Positions 54,135 through 63,389 of a stretch of DNA of 64,000 nucleotides are shown here, piece by piece. The notes under the pieces are model-generated. The model saw nothing but the letters and a program-made list of their open reading frames with translations, did not search any database and had not been told where the DNA came from. Where the stretch lies: contig CP139021.1 of NCBI GenBank assembly GCA_034044135.1, positions 4,789,635 through 4,853,634 on the forward strand, written 5' to 3'. The stretch's first letter is position 1, and each line of letters begins with the position of its first letter. The DNA is from Flammeovirgaceae bacterium SG7u.111. GTDB taxonomy: Bacteria > Bacteroidota > Bacteroidia > Cytophagales > Flammeovirgaceae. The translations under genes were made by a program, and so were the position numbers.

Positions 54135-55691
54135 TTAAACATCATATTCCAATACATGATATTGGTAGTTCAATGGCTCGAAAGTCTCTAACAACTCAGA
54201 TAAAAAGTTGGGGTTATTGAGGTAAAAAGCCAAAAGGTTATCATATCGTTCTTGTGGACCTCCGCCCGGAAAGAGTTTTTCCTTGAGGCCAGTAAGTTGG
54301 TTTATAGCTATTTCTTGGTTCTTCTCCTCTGCTTTTTTAAGCCTACGCTGTATGTTATCAATCTGTTTTCCCACTTTGGTAGACTCGCCTTTTATATAAC
54401 CTTCCAAGGATTTATCTACATTTACCGCTTTGGCGAGAATAGCTTCAAACACCTTTTCCATATCCGCTATTTCGGTACCTAGCTCTAAGTTTTCCTCGCT
54501 GTTCCTAAGCAAATAATCTGTTTTGAGCTGGTGCTCGTCCAAGAACAGTTCTTCGGTGGATAGGGCTAGTTTATTTACCTTTTTGGAATTGGCTTTATTG
54601 ATGACCAAGGCAAAGTTACGGGGAACAAGAAGCGGGAAGGGGATTTGGTAATGATCGAACACGCCTTTGAGTTGCAACCAGTACACCAGTTCTGAAGGAC
54701 CGCCTGTATAGGATAGGTTGGGCAAGATCACTTCTTGGTAAACCGGCCTGAGTACTACATTGGGGCTAAATTTCTCAGGGCTTTGCTCTATCAGCTGGTT
54801 GATTTCCTCTTCGCTAAAACATCGGTCTGTATTGAGGACTTCATATCCTTTTTCCGTTTTTTCAATTCTCTCCCTAACACCGTCTTCCAAATAGAAGAAA
54901 TTTATTTCCCTAGGAAAAACTTGGGTTTTATAGCCCAGCTCGTCTAGCTTGGCCGAAGTATTTTCTACCGTCTGCTTGGCATTATGGTTCTTCAGGTCGT
55001 CGAAAATCACTTCCCTAAATTCTTTTTTAAGCTGAGGGTCGTCCGCATCTATCACCACCAACCCTTTTTCACCAAAAAGACCGCTTACAATCTCCCTAGT
55101 TGCATCTGCCAGTGTATCGTTACCCAAATATGCTTTTTTGAAAAGCTCGGGCACCTCCCCTATTTCCTCAATGAGCGCAGAAAGCGAAGATGGGCTGAGC
55201 CTGCCCACCGCTCCTGCGGCATCGGCATTTTCCCAAACCAACTTCTTTCCAAAAAGATTAAAATAACTGATCTCCTCAAAATCATGGTCTTCCGTAGCCA
55301 TCCAATAGACCGGCACGAAATTGAACTCAGGAAATTGCTTTTTGAGCTCTTCTGCCAAGTTGATTACCGTCACTATTTTGTAAATGAAATAGAGCGGACC
55401 GGTGAAAATATTCAACTGATGGCCAGTGGTTACGGTGAAAGTATTCTCCTTAAGCAAGGCATCAATTTGCACACTTGGACCGCTAAGGTTAGCATACTGC
55501 GCAGTGAGCGCTTGGTGTAAAACCTGCCTTTTATTCGTACTAAATTTCTTTTCTTCTAATTGCTTTTTAAACCCTTCAAGATCGGGAGAATTACCATAAA
55601 AAGGTTTTACGGCAGCATCTTGATTGATATAATCCAAAAATGTTTTGCTAAAGGTATTCGCCTTTTCAAAAGGCAGCTTTGTGATTTTCAT
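54135..55691 (-). CDS. bshC: Bacillithiol biosynthesis cysteine-adding enzyme BshC
   Basis: A 518-residue cytoplasmic enzyme that adds cysteine to glucosaminyl-malate in the last step of bacillithiol synthesis. Family landmarks are KFSTNKRQVLHQALTAQYANL, FTVTTGHQLNIFTGPLYFIYKIVTVI, FVPVYWMATEDHDFEEISYF, LRPVYQEVILPNLSYTGGPSELVYWLQLK and the terminal coiled coil with LFPGGGPQERYDN. The start at 55691 (MKITKLPFEKAN) is the normal N-terminus; an upstream in-frame start adds 49 unrelated residues. bshA and bshB are not in this window. Confidence 0.95.
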   Translation of the reverse strand: MKITKLPFEKANTFSKTFLDYINQDAAVKPFYGNSPDLEGFKKQLEEKKFSTNKRQVLHQALTAQYANLSGPSVQIDALLKENTFTVTTGHQLNIFTGPLYFIYKIVTVINLAEELKKQFPEFNFVPVYWMATEDHDFEEISYFNLFGKKLVWENADAAGAVGRLSPSSLSALIEEIGEVPELFKKAYLGNDTLADATREIVSGLFGEKGLVVIDADDPQLKKEFREVIFDDLKNHNAKQTVENTSAKLDELGYKTQVFPREINFFYLEDGVRERIEKTEKGYEVLNTDRCFSEEEINQLIEQSPEKFSPNVVLRPVYQEVILPNLSYTGGPSELVYWLQLKGVFDHYQIPFPLLVPRNFALVINKANSKKVNKLALSTEELFLDEHQLKTDYLLRNSEENLELGTEIADMEKVFEAILAKAVNVDKSLEGYIKGESTKVGKQIDNIQRRLKKAEEKNQEIAINQLTGLKEKLFPGGGPQERYDNLLAFYLNNPNFLSELLETFEPLNYQYHVLEYDV

Positions 55692-55861
55692 AAAAAATTG
55701 TTGCTCAAAGTAATGTTTAGTACCCAAGAAGAAACTTTGGTTGTTGAATTGGAAACCGGTTTCCCAAAATTTCCAAAGGTAAAAGCCTCGACCTTTAAAA
55801 AAGGTTTCAAAAAAAGGAAAAAATCCCCACGCCCCCAAAACCTAGAAGCAATTGGCTGGAA

Positions 55862-55902
55862 ATAAAAAGTAAAAGCTGGGCGTAGAAACATGCCCAGCTT
55901 TT
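55862..55902 (-). terminator. Terminator of the NADH dehydrogenase gene
   Basis: A perfect 11-bp stem (AAAAGCTGGGC 55871-55881 and GCCCAGCTTTT 55892-55902). On the - strand it runs into ACTTTTTATT. It lies 31 bases after the stop at 55933. Confidence 0.8.
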
Positions 55903-55932
55903 GCATAAACTGTATTGGTATGAGGGAAAGAA

Positions 55933-57279
55933 TTAGGCAATAACCGAAGCTGCCGCTTCAGATTTACCTTCTGCCTCTTCCACTTCCTTCATTTTGTTTT
56001 TGTTCCGGTTATACGGACGAATAATCAACCTGATGCCTCGGTCATAATTGATATAGTTCCACAGCCAATTGATCAGTACAATAGCCTTATTTTTGAACCC
56101 GACCAAGAAAAGTAAGTGAACGAACATCCACATAGACCAGGCAAAAAAGCCTTGGACTTTAAAGTTAGGAAGCTCAACCACAGCCTTGTTCCTTCCCACC
56201 GTTGCCATTGAACCTTTATCCGTATACTTAAACGGTTTGGGATCTTTTCCTTTAAGCCATTTATAAATATTCTTTGCCACGTTACTTCCTTGCTGAATAG
56301 CCACCTGCGCTACCATAGGATGCCCCTGAGGGGTATCATCGTTGATCATAAGTGCTACATCACCTATGGCAAACACATTATCATGCCCTTTGATGCGATT
56401 AAACTCATCGACCAAAATCCTGTTTTGCTTTCCTACTTGGCCTACATCCAAACCTTTGAGCACATTGCCCTTCACCCCTGCCGACCAAATCAGTGTTTTT
56501 CCTAATACTGTCTTGCCTAAGTTGGTTTCCACCTTGTCCCCATCAAAATCCGTTACTTGGGTATTGAGCCACACATTCACTCCCAGTTTCTCCAAATATT
56601 TCTGGGCCTTTTCCGAAGACTGGTCAGACAAGCCTGGCAACAGCCTTTTTCCAGCTTCCATCAAATGGATTTGCATTCGTCGCACATCTAGCTCTGGATA
56701 ATCATTGGGCAATACGTGCCCTTTCAGCTCACCCAATGCACCTGCTAATTCCACACCAGTTGGACCGCCGCCCACTATCACGAAGTTCATCCGGCTCTCC
56801 CGCTTTTTGAGATCGGCATCGAGCAAGGCTTTTTCAAAATTCTGTAACATCAGACTGCGCAAATCCAACGCTTGTACCACTGTTTTGAGTGGCATGCCGT
56901 AATGCTTCACTTTATCTAGCCCGAAGAAGTTGGTGCTTGAACCTGTGGCTATGATCAAATAATCAAAAGAAAGCTCACCGATATTTGTCTTGATGACGTT
57001 CTCTTCTGCATTCACCTCTTCTACTTCAGCCAAGCGAAAATAGAAATTAGGATAGTTCTTGAAGATTTTGCGGATAGGAAAAGCAATTGCATCGGGCTCA
57101 AGCCCAGCAGTGGCTACTTGGTACAACAATGGCTGAAAAGTATGGTAATTGTTGCGGTCGAGCAATATAATTTGTACATCTTTCCCCTTGAGACCTCTGG
57201 CAATCTCTATCCCTCCAAATCCACCTCCAATGATCACCACCCTAGGGATGTTCATGTCTGGCACATCTATTTTTTGCAT
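55933..57279 (-). CDS. ndh: Type II NADH:quinone dehydrogenase
   Basis: A 448-residue single-subunit flavoprotein that oxidises NADH and reduces menaquinone without pumping protons. Two Rossmann motifs are visible: FAD site RVVIIGGGFGGIEIARGL (N-terminus) and NADH site MNFVIVGGGPTGVELAGAL (about residue 160), plus FAIGDVALM for the FAD tail. Two amphipathic or membrane segments near the C-terminus (FFAWSMWMFVHLLFLVGF and KAIVLINWLWNYINYD) attach it to the inner membrane. The start at 57279 (MQKIDVPDMNIPR) was preferred over an upstream in-frame start at 57309. Confidence 0.95.
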   Translation of the reverse strand: MQKIDVPDMNIPRVVIIGGGFGGIEIARGLKGKDVQIILLDRNNYHTFQPLLYQVATAGLEPDAIAFPIRKIFKNYPNFYFRLAEVEEVNAEENVIKTNIGELSFDYLIIATGSSTNFFGLDKVKHYGMPLKTVVQALDLRSLMLQNFEKALLDADLKKRESRMNFVIVGGGPTGVELAGALGELKGHVLPNDYPELDVRRMQIHLMEAGKRLLPGLSDQSSEKAQKYLEKLGVNVWLNTQVTDFDGDKVETNLGKTVLGKTLIWSAGVKGNVLKGLDVGQVGKQNRILVDEFNRIKGHDNVFAIGDVALMINDDTPQGHPMVAQVAIQQGSNVAKNIYKWLKGKDPKPFKYTDKGSMATVGRNKAVVELPNFKVQGFFAWSMWMFVHLLFLVGFKNKAIVLINWLWNYINYDRGIRLIIRPYNRNKNKMKEVEEAEGKSEAAASVIA

Positions 57280-57589
57280 CTGATATGGTTTAGTAAGTAT
57301 TAGATTCAACTATATAACGTATCACATTATTTAAACCTATTTTCACCCTCCAATTGTTTCATTTTTAAGGTAAAATAATAAACGTAACAATTGTTATAAC
57401 GGGAACGTAGCCAGTATTAGGGTAACAAATTCTATTCGAATAAAAGTAAGTAGCATGATATGCGAATACCTTATAAAACTATAAAAGCTTCTAAAATTTT
57501 ACTTATTTCGCATTAAACATATTTTTGATAAACTACCCTGAGCTCAGGCTACAAATTACATCTAAGATAACTCACTTAAAACAAGCGTT

Positions 57590-58267
57590 TTGAAACAAAA
57601 AAAAGAGATTTACAGAAAGCTCCAACAAAAAGGCATAGCAATAGAAAACGCATGTGAGGTTGGTGTATATATGCCCGAAACTTCTAATATTATTGATTTT
57701 ATAGAAGATGGGCAACCTTGTATGTTAGTAGAGCCAGATCCTGCAAGTATCAAAAAAATAAAAGAATTGTTTGGCGATAAGAAAAACGTTCAGTTGTATC
57801 CATATGCCATGTATGATTATAATGGCAAACTCTCTTTGTCTCAAGCAGATGCCTCCACTTTTGTATCTGAGTTAGAAGCAAGCCCTGCGCTCATCAATGA
57901 TAAATACCAAGTTGACAGTTCGAAAAATTTTGAGGTTGAGTGTAAAAAGTTCAGTGAAATAGATCCAAAAAACATTGATCTGATCAGCATAGACATTGAA
58001 GGTTCAGAATGGTATGTGCTCAAACATATGACAAGCAGGCCTAAAGTGATTTCAGTAGAAACTCATGGAAAGTTCTATGTAAACCCTTATATGGGGAAAA
58101 TAAACCAATGGATACAAGACAATGGATACCTCATTTGGTACAAAGATGGAAGCGACACGGTTTTTGTCAAAAATGAATTATTTGAAATCACCCTTTCTGA
58201 CAAATTGGCCTTGCAGCTAAAAAATCTGAAAATTTCCTTACGTAGGGCAAAAAAGGTTTTTAGATAA
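57590..58267 (+). CDS. FkbM family methyltransferase
   Basis: A 225-residue AdoMet-dependent methyltransferase of the FkbM type. It has the AdoMet-binding opening NACEVGVYMPETSNIIDF (E-V-G), the acidic MLVEPDPASIKKI and the catalytic-fold motif IDLISIDIEGSEWYVLKHM. The start is a TTG at 57590; no ATG is suitable, and the frame is closed upstream. TATTTTTG at 57520-57527 may be the -7 promoter element, 63 bases upstream, with a poor -33. FkbM enzymes methylate hydroxyl groups of sugars or lipids; the substrate is unknown here. Confidence 0.88.
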   Translation: MKQKKEIYRKLQQKGIAIENACEVGVYMPETSNIIDFIEDGQPCMLVEPDPASIKKIKELFGDKKNVQLYPYAMYDYNGKLSLSQADASTFVSELEASPALINDKYQVDSSKNFEVECKKFSEIDPKNIDLISIDIEGSEWYVLKHMTSRPKVISVETHGKFYVNPYMGKINQWIQDNGYLIWYKDGSDTVFVKNELFEITLSDKLALQLKNLKISLRRAKKVFR

Positions 58268-58832
58268 AAGAGACTATGAAGTTGTTCAATGGCTGAAACT
58301 GCACAAGATCCCCCAAGTCAAACAACGTTCGCTTTAGTAGCCTAAACTATATTTTAAGCCGAGAAGGCTTTACAAGCTAAACCGTGATATAAACTCTGAA
58401 GAATCAAAAAGATGCTTATTGAAAAATAGCTCGCCAGATCAGGCTAATTACACCCATTAGTTAAGCCCATCAACATACCCCTCCATTGCTAACTTTGTGG
58501 AGCTTCTGTAAAAACAAGATACATTCCCAGCCAATAAGTCAACTATTTTTTGGATTGCCCTGTCGATTTGTTTCTTTCCCAAAGGTGTAGTCAAGGCTAT
58601 ACTCTAATCAGTTAGGAGAATAAATGCGTATATAACACATTTATTAAGAATCGATCTAAACAAAACCTAAAGTTTTTTGTTCCATTTCCATGCTATTATT
58701 TATTTTAGCAAACAAGGTATATTAGCATGTCTTACAACAATGTATCCTGCCTTTTTTAAAAAATTCCTAATCTTTTTTTCTTTAACTAAACAGGAGACTT
58801 ATACCCAATTTAAACCCATTTGAACCAAAACC
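58268..58832. other. 565-bp intergenic region with a possible gene remnant
   Basis: Mostly AT-rich and non-coding. On the - strand 58594 to 58457 is open for 45 codons from a TTG (TTPLGKKQIDRAIQKIVDLL then AGNVSCFYRSSTKLAMEGY) and reads like protein, but no family is recognised and it has no ATG, so it is probably a remnant. A small hairpin (GGCTAAT/ATTAGTTAAGCC) overlaps its end. No SulP promoter with TAnnTTTG was found. Confidence 0.5.
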
Positions 58833-60401
58833 ATGAAAAAAGAATATTTTGAAAATTTGAAATATGACATCCCCGCAGGGCTGGTTGTCTTCCTCGTTGC
58901 TGTACCACTGTGCTTGGGAATTGCCCTTGCCTCTGGTACACCATTTACATCTGGAATTATTGCCGGAATGATAGGCGGATTGGTCATCCCGCTGATTAGC
59001 CGGTCTCAAATGAGCGTAGCTGGCCCTGCTGCCGGACTTACAGCAGTAGTGCTAGCAGGTGTAGAGAAACTTGGAAGTTTCGAAGTATTCCTTGTGGCAG
59101 TAGTGATAGCTGGTATCCTTCAAATCATCTTAGGTTTATTAAAAGCAGGTTTTTTTGCCTACTTCTTCCCTTCCTCGGTTATCAGGGGCATGTTGTCTGC
59201 AATAGGTTTGATACTGATACTGAAACAACTCCCTCATGCCATTGGCTATGATGTAGAGATTTTTGGGAAAGACAGCTTCCAGGCCACCAGTGATGAAAAC
59301 ACCCTGACTCTTTTGTTAGAATCCCTTGTTCATGTGGAGTGGGGGGCATTTATTATTAGTTTCATTTCACTTGGTATCCTTATTTTATGGGAAAAAGTAA
59401 CCTTCCTAAAAAATATGCGCTGGCTGCCAGGTGCTCTTGTTGTAGTTGTGCTAGGCATAATATTCAACGAATTTTTTGGATTGGTTGCCCCTCAACTAAA
59501 ATTAGCGCCAAGTCATTTGGTTTCACTTCCGGTATCGGATAGTTTGGGTGAGATGGTCTCTGGTTTTAACACCCCAGACTGGTCGGCAATAATGAACAAA
59601 GATGTATGGATATTAGCAGTAACTATTGGGCTTATAGCCAGTGTTGAAACCTTGTTAACCATTGAGGCTGTCGATAAAATTGATCCATACAAAAGAAAGT
59701 CGCCACTAAACAGAGAGCTACTCGCACAGGGTGTTGGCAATACCATTTCAGGGCTGATAGGTGGTATTCCACTTACCTCCGTAATTGTTCGGAGTTCTGC
59801 TGGTATTAACTCTGGTGGCAGAACCAAAATGACTGCTTTTTCACATGGTGTATTCATGCTGATATCAGTAGTATTTTTTGCAAAGTACCTGAACCTTGTC
59901 CCTCTGGCTTCATTGGCAGCGATCTTACTCCAAGTTGGCTACAAATTAGCTAAACCGTCTGTTTTCAAGGTTATCTACAAAAAAGGATGGGAACAATTTG
60001 CCCCTTTCCTTATCACTGTTGTCGCTATTTTGCTTACAGATTTATTGATAGGTATTACTATAGGTATAGTAGTAGGGCTTGTATTTGTAATCCGAACCAA
60101 CTTCCATTCGCCTATGGCTATTATCAAGGAAAAGAACCTTGTGCTTATCAAACTGATGAGAGATGTTTCCTTTTTGAATAAAGCTGTGATCAACGAAACT
60201 TTGGAGAACATAGAAAGTGGTTCAAACGTAATAATAGATGGAACAAACGCTATGTTTATAGACAATGACGTAATTGAGCTTCTACAAGAATTCGTAGACC
60301 AAGCGGATCAGAAAAATTTGAAAATAGAGCTTAAAAACCTTCACAGTACCAAGTTTTCAAACCAGCCATTAGAACTGACTCATTCAAATACAAAAGACTA
60401 A
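58833..60401 (+). CDS. SulP family anion (bicarbonate/sulfate) transporter with STAS domain
   Basis: A 522-residue inner-membrane transporter. About 12 hydrophobic segments follow the SulP opening YDIPAGLVVFLVAVPLCLGIALASG, and the segment MSVAGPAAGLTAVVLAG is the substrate-site region of the family. Residues 445-510 form a shortened cytoplasmic STAS domain (VIIDGTNAMFIDNDVIELL). A beta-carbonic anhydrase gene starts seven bases after its stop, which points to bicarbonate as substrate. The pair would supply bicarbonate for carboxylases or pH control. Confidence 0.93.
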   Translation: MKKEYFENLKYDIPAGLVVFLVAVPLCLGIALASGTPFTSGIIAGMIGGLVIPLISRSQMSVAGPAAGLTAVVLAGVEKLGSFEVFLVAVVIAGILQIILGLLKAGFFAYFFPSSVIRGMLSAIGLILILKQLPHAIGYDVEIFGKDSFQATSDENTLTLLLESLVHVEWGAFIISFISLGILILWEKVTFLKNMRWLPGALVVVVLGIIFNEFFGLVAPQLKLAPSHLVSLPVSDSLGEMVSGFNTPDWSAIMNKDVWILAVTIGLIASVETLLTIEAVDKIDPYKRKSPLNRELLAQGVGNTISGLIGGIPLTSVIVRSSAGINSGGRTKMTAFSHGVFMLISVVFFAKYLNLVPLASLAAILLQVGYKLAKPSVFKVIYKKGWEQFAPFLITVVAILLTDLLIGITIGIVVGLVFVIRTNFHSPMAIIKEKNLVLIKLMRDVSFLNKAVINETLENIESGSNVIIDGTNAMFIDNDVIELLQEFVDQADQKNLKIELKNLHSTKFSNQPLELTHSNTKD

Positions 60402-60407
60402 TATAAA

Positions 60408-61046
60408 ATGGAAACATACCAAAAATTATTATTACAAAACAAGGCTTGGGTTCAAGAAAAACTACAGCTCGCTCCTGATTATTTCAAACACTTGGCTAGT
60501 ATCCAAAACCCAGAGTTCTTGTGGATAGGCTGTGCAGACAGTCGTGTTCCAGCAAATGAAATAACTGGAACCGAACCTGGAGAGGTATTCGTACACCGCA
60601 ACATAGCCAATATGGTGGTGCATACCGACCTTAATATGCTGAGCGTGTTGCAATATGCCGTTCAAGTATTGAAAGTGAAACATGTGATAGTATGTGGGCA
60701 TTATGGCTGCGGAGGTGTAAAAGCTGCTATGACCAACCAAAATTTTGGGTTGATAAATAAGTGGTTAAGAAACATCAAGGATATTTATAGGATACACCAA
60801 GATGAGCTACTAGGAATAGGAGACCTCAAAAAAAGGGAAAACCGCTTAGTAGAGCTCAATGTACAAGAACAGGTACTCAACCTTGCCAAAACATCAATTA
60901 TTCAAAGTGCATGGCATGAAAACAATGCCCCTACACTTCATGGTTGGGTCTACGGGCTAGAGGATGGCCTTCTGAACGATTTATGCATAAAACCACCTAA
61001 TTCGGAAATGGATAAGATCTTCCTTTTCGACCATGACGATAAATAA
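60408..61046 (+). CDS. can: Beta-class carbonic anhydrase
   Basis: A 212-residue zinc enzyme that interconverts CO2 and bicarbonate. The zinc ligands and catalytic dyad are clear: [14 protein letters not shown] (Cys, Asp-Arg dyad) and [15 protein letters not shown] (His, Cys). The motif [11 protein letters not shown] is also typical, and the length is normal. It is translated from the same transcript as the SulP transporter (gap of six bases), so it likely acts on the anion carried by that protein. Confidence 0.95.
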   Translation: METYQKLLLQNKAWVQEKLQLAPDYFKHLASIQNPEFLWIGCADSRVPANEITGTEPGEVFVHRNIANMVVHTDLNMLSVLQYAVQVLKVKHVIVCGHYGCGGVKAAMTNQNFGLINKWLRNIKDIYRIHQDELLGIGDLKKRENRLVELNVQEQVLNLAKTSIIQSAWHENNAPTLHGWVYGLEDGLLNDLCIKPPNSEMDKIFLFDHDDK

Positions 61047-61065
61047 GAAGTAAAAGCATAAGTAC

Positions 61066-61108
61066 AAAAACGGAGCAGCGATATGAATGGCGGCTCCGTT
61101 TTTTTTTG
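61066..61108. terminator. Bidirectional terminator after the carbonic anhydrase gene
   Basis: AAAAACGGAGC (61066-61076) pairs with GCTCCGTTTTT (61093-61103) around a 16-base loop, with further T to 61108. It separates the convergent carbonic anhydrase and DUF3857 genes. Confidence 0.8.
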
Positions 61109-61124
61109 TTATGTTCAAGCTTTT

Positions 61125-63062
61125 TCAACTCGCTTTTTTCAATACTATTTGTGCATTTAGCTTTTCGCTTAAAAGTGTATAGAATTGCTGCAGGGCTTTA
61201 TAATGAACTGGAGGCACATTTCTATCTGTAATATTTAGGTAAACCATGATATTAAAACCATATTCCTTTTGGGTGGTTTTATAAAGCAATTTTCCATAGT
61301 TATTCGGCAGCTTCAAAGCCACATCGGCAGGAACTTCTACGACGCTGTACCCCGCTGGTAAAATAACATCAAAACTATAGCTATACTTTTGGGAAATAGT
61401 CTGCTCAACTGGCAACCTTCTTTTTTCTTGTTTATAAGGGTTTTCATTAAACACGTCAATAATATTAGGTTGAAGGTAAATCACCTCATCATCCTCTTCA
61501 AAAAGCTGCTCTAAAACCAACTCAGAAGCTATGCTTAAATGCTTGGAGTCATCTTCAAGGTTTTCTACTTTCATCTCCTTTACATCAGCGATATCTGGTT
61601 TTATAAGACCAGACAAAAATACATCCTGTCCTTTTTTTCCTATCAATTGCCTTTTGTACATTTCAGAATAAGCAGAATAAGATGCTTGTACCTTAACCTT
61701 GGGAGCTTCTACATCACTATAATCTACGCTAACCCTTACCGATTCCCCCACCCCTTTCTTTTGTTCAATATCAACCCACCTAGGTTGGGATTTGCTAAGC
61801 AAATACCCTTTTAGATTTAGGTCGTTCTCATCTAGTAAATTGTAAGGACGGGCAGCATTGGTAGCATTTAAAATGAAACCTTCTTCACCTATTTTCACAT
61901 AGGCAAGCATATCTGAAAATTGCGATATCATAGGATACGCTTCAGTAACCCGCCCATGCGTACGGGTACTTATCAGCAAGGGATCTGCTTCCAAACCAGC
62001 TTCACGCAGCAATAAAACCAACAAAAGGTTAATCTCTGTAGTCATCCCTTCCTTTGTTTCCAGCAGTTCATTGAGCTTTTGCTGAGTCATAGTTCCATAA
62101 TAGCCATTTTTTGAGTAGTTCCCTCTCACATAATCATAAATAGCTATCATCTTATCTTTGGAAGGCTTCCCGTTGAGTTTCGGTATTGTTTCCAATATAT
62201 TTCTAGCAACCCCTCTTTTGTTGAGGTAACGGGTAACCTCCTCTTTTTTGATAACATCTTCTGCCAACTGCTCCCAAGAGTTCATCAAGTGAGTTTGAGA
62301 ACCACTAATCCCGTTATCGTAATAGGATGCTAATTGGAAGCTTACCCATTCTGCATAATCCATGTAATTCCCTACAAACTCCTCATCTTTAAGAGCATCC
62401 ATATTCTTAAGTATCCAATGGTTGGTTGTTTGATGCCCATATTTTTTGATCAACTTCGACCCATTGAACAATAACCTATACTCCAACCCTTGAGGAATAA
62501 CCACTTCAAGTTCGCTGTGCAGGGTTGGTATCTCATTCTGGAATTGCCATTTTTCAAGCACAGCAAACACCTTGGATAGCATTACAGATTCATATTCAAT
62601 AATACAGCCTTCTTCTATAGCTGGGAAAGTAAACCTTTTTTGATTATAGAATTCGTTTACTTCTACATCAAAAATATCTTTTTTAGCTACCGGCACTTTG
62701 GTTACATTCCCTTTTTTATCTATCAATAAAGTCTGCGCTTTTAGCTTAGTAATACTTTCAAGGTTATCATTCGAATAATAATTGAGCCTGATATCAGCCT
62801 CATCAAACCCATTTTTATTTAGGATTTTCACCCTTTTAATTCGTGTGTATAGCACCCCGCTTGGGATAAATGTCACTTTCATCTTATCTACCAATACAAC
62901 TGCATTGGCGGCGCTATCATAATTGCATACTTTCAATGCGGTTTCATCTTTGTTGGGCTTGCCCCATTTGTAAGTTATCGGCTGTCCGTGTATTGTTTTT
63001 GAAAAGAAAATAAATGAGAGAAGCAATATTGAGCACAAAATTGCTGGTCGAGTAAAATTCAT
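61125..63062 (-). CDS. DUF3857/transglutaminase-like exported protein, catalytic Cys missing
   Basis: A 645-residue exported protein with signal peptide MNFTRPAILCSILLLSFIFF (start at 63062; an upstream in-frame start adds 20 residues). The N-terminal DUF3857 domain (TYKWGKPNKDETALKV, GVLYTRIKRVKILNKNGFDEADI) is followed by a transglutaminase-like core (IYDYVRGNYSKNGYYGTMTQ, LNELLETKEGMTTEINLLL). The usual G-x-C of the catalytic site reads KEGMTTEIN, so the nucleophilic Cys is replaced by Thr and the domain is probably a non-enzymatic binding fold. Such proteins are widespread in Bacteroidota with unknown roles. Confidence 0.9.
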   Translation of the reverse strand: MNFTRPAILCSILLLSFIFFSKTIHGQPITYKWGKPNKDETALKVCNYDSAANAVVLVDKMKVTFIPSGVLYTRIKRVKILNKNGFDEADIRLNYYSNDNLESITKLKAQTLLIDKKGNVTKVPVAKKDIFDVEVNEFYNQKRFTFPAIEEGCIIEYESVMLSKVFAVLEKWQFQNEIPTLHSELEVVIPQGLEYRLLFNGSKLIKKYGHQTTNHWILKNMDALKDEEFVGNYMDYAEWVSFQLASYYDNGISGSQTHLMNSWEQLAEDVIKKEEVTRYLNKRGVARNILETIPKLNGKPSKDKMIAIYDYVRGNYSKNGYYGTMTQQKLNELLETKEGMTTEINLLLVLLLREAGLEADPLLISTRTHGRVTEAYPMISQFSDMLAYVKIGEEGFILNATNAARPYNLLDENDLNLKGYLLSKSQPRWVDIEQKKGVGESVRVSVDYSDVEAPKVKVQASYSAYSEMYKRQLIGKKGQDVFLSGLIKPDIADVKEMKVENLEDDSKHLSIASELVLEQLFEEDDEVIYLQPNIIDVFNENPYKQEKRRLPVEQTISQKYSYSFDVILPAGYSVVEVPADVALKLPNNYGKLLYKTTQKEYGFNIMVYLNITDRNVPPVHYKALQQFYTLLSEKLNAQIVLKKAS

Positions 63063-63389
63063 AGCATGGAATAGTTTTTTATTAAAAATAGAAAAAACAG
63101 AATAAAAAAAGTATACAATCAAAAATTGCAGAAAAAAAAGTAGGTTTTTAGATTAGGCTGGAGTGATGACATCTAGGTAAAACGTGTGGAACTCGCTGTA
63201 TTGTATTTTTGGACAAATCAATATTTGTTAAACTCTTGTAAGTTCGAGAAGAAACTAGTCCTACTACGGACTGGTGCTAAACATAAAAAGGGCGTTAGAA
63301 AAGAGAAAATAGTTCGGAAAACCAAGGGCGTAAGTGGTTGAATGAATAACAATTGACAACTCGAAAGCGCCCTACTAACAAACAAAGCG
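63063..63389. other. 327-bp divergent intergenic region
   Basis: Between divergent genes. It holds no gene; a short reading frame on the - strand (63218-63466) overlaps the next gene and is not protein-like. Near 63250 is the inverted pair AGTCC-tactac-GGACT. No full TAnnTTTG promoter was found. Confidence 0.5.
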
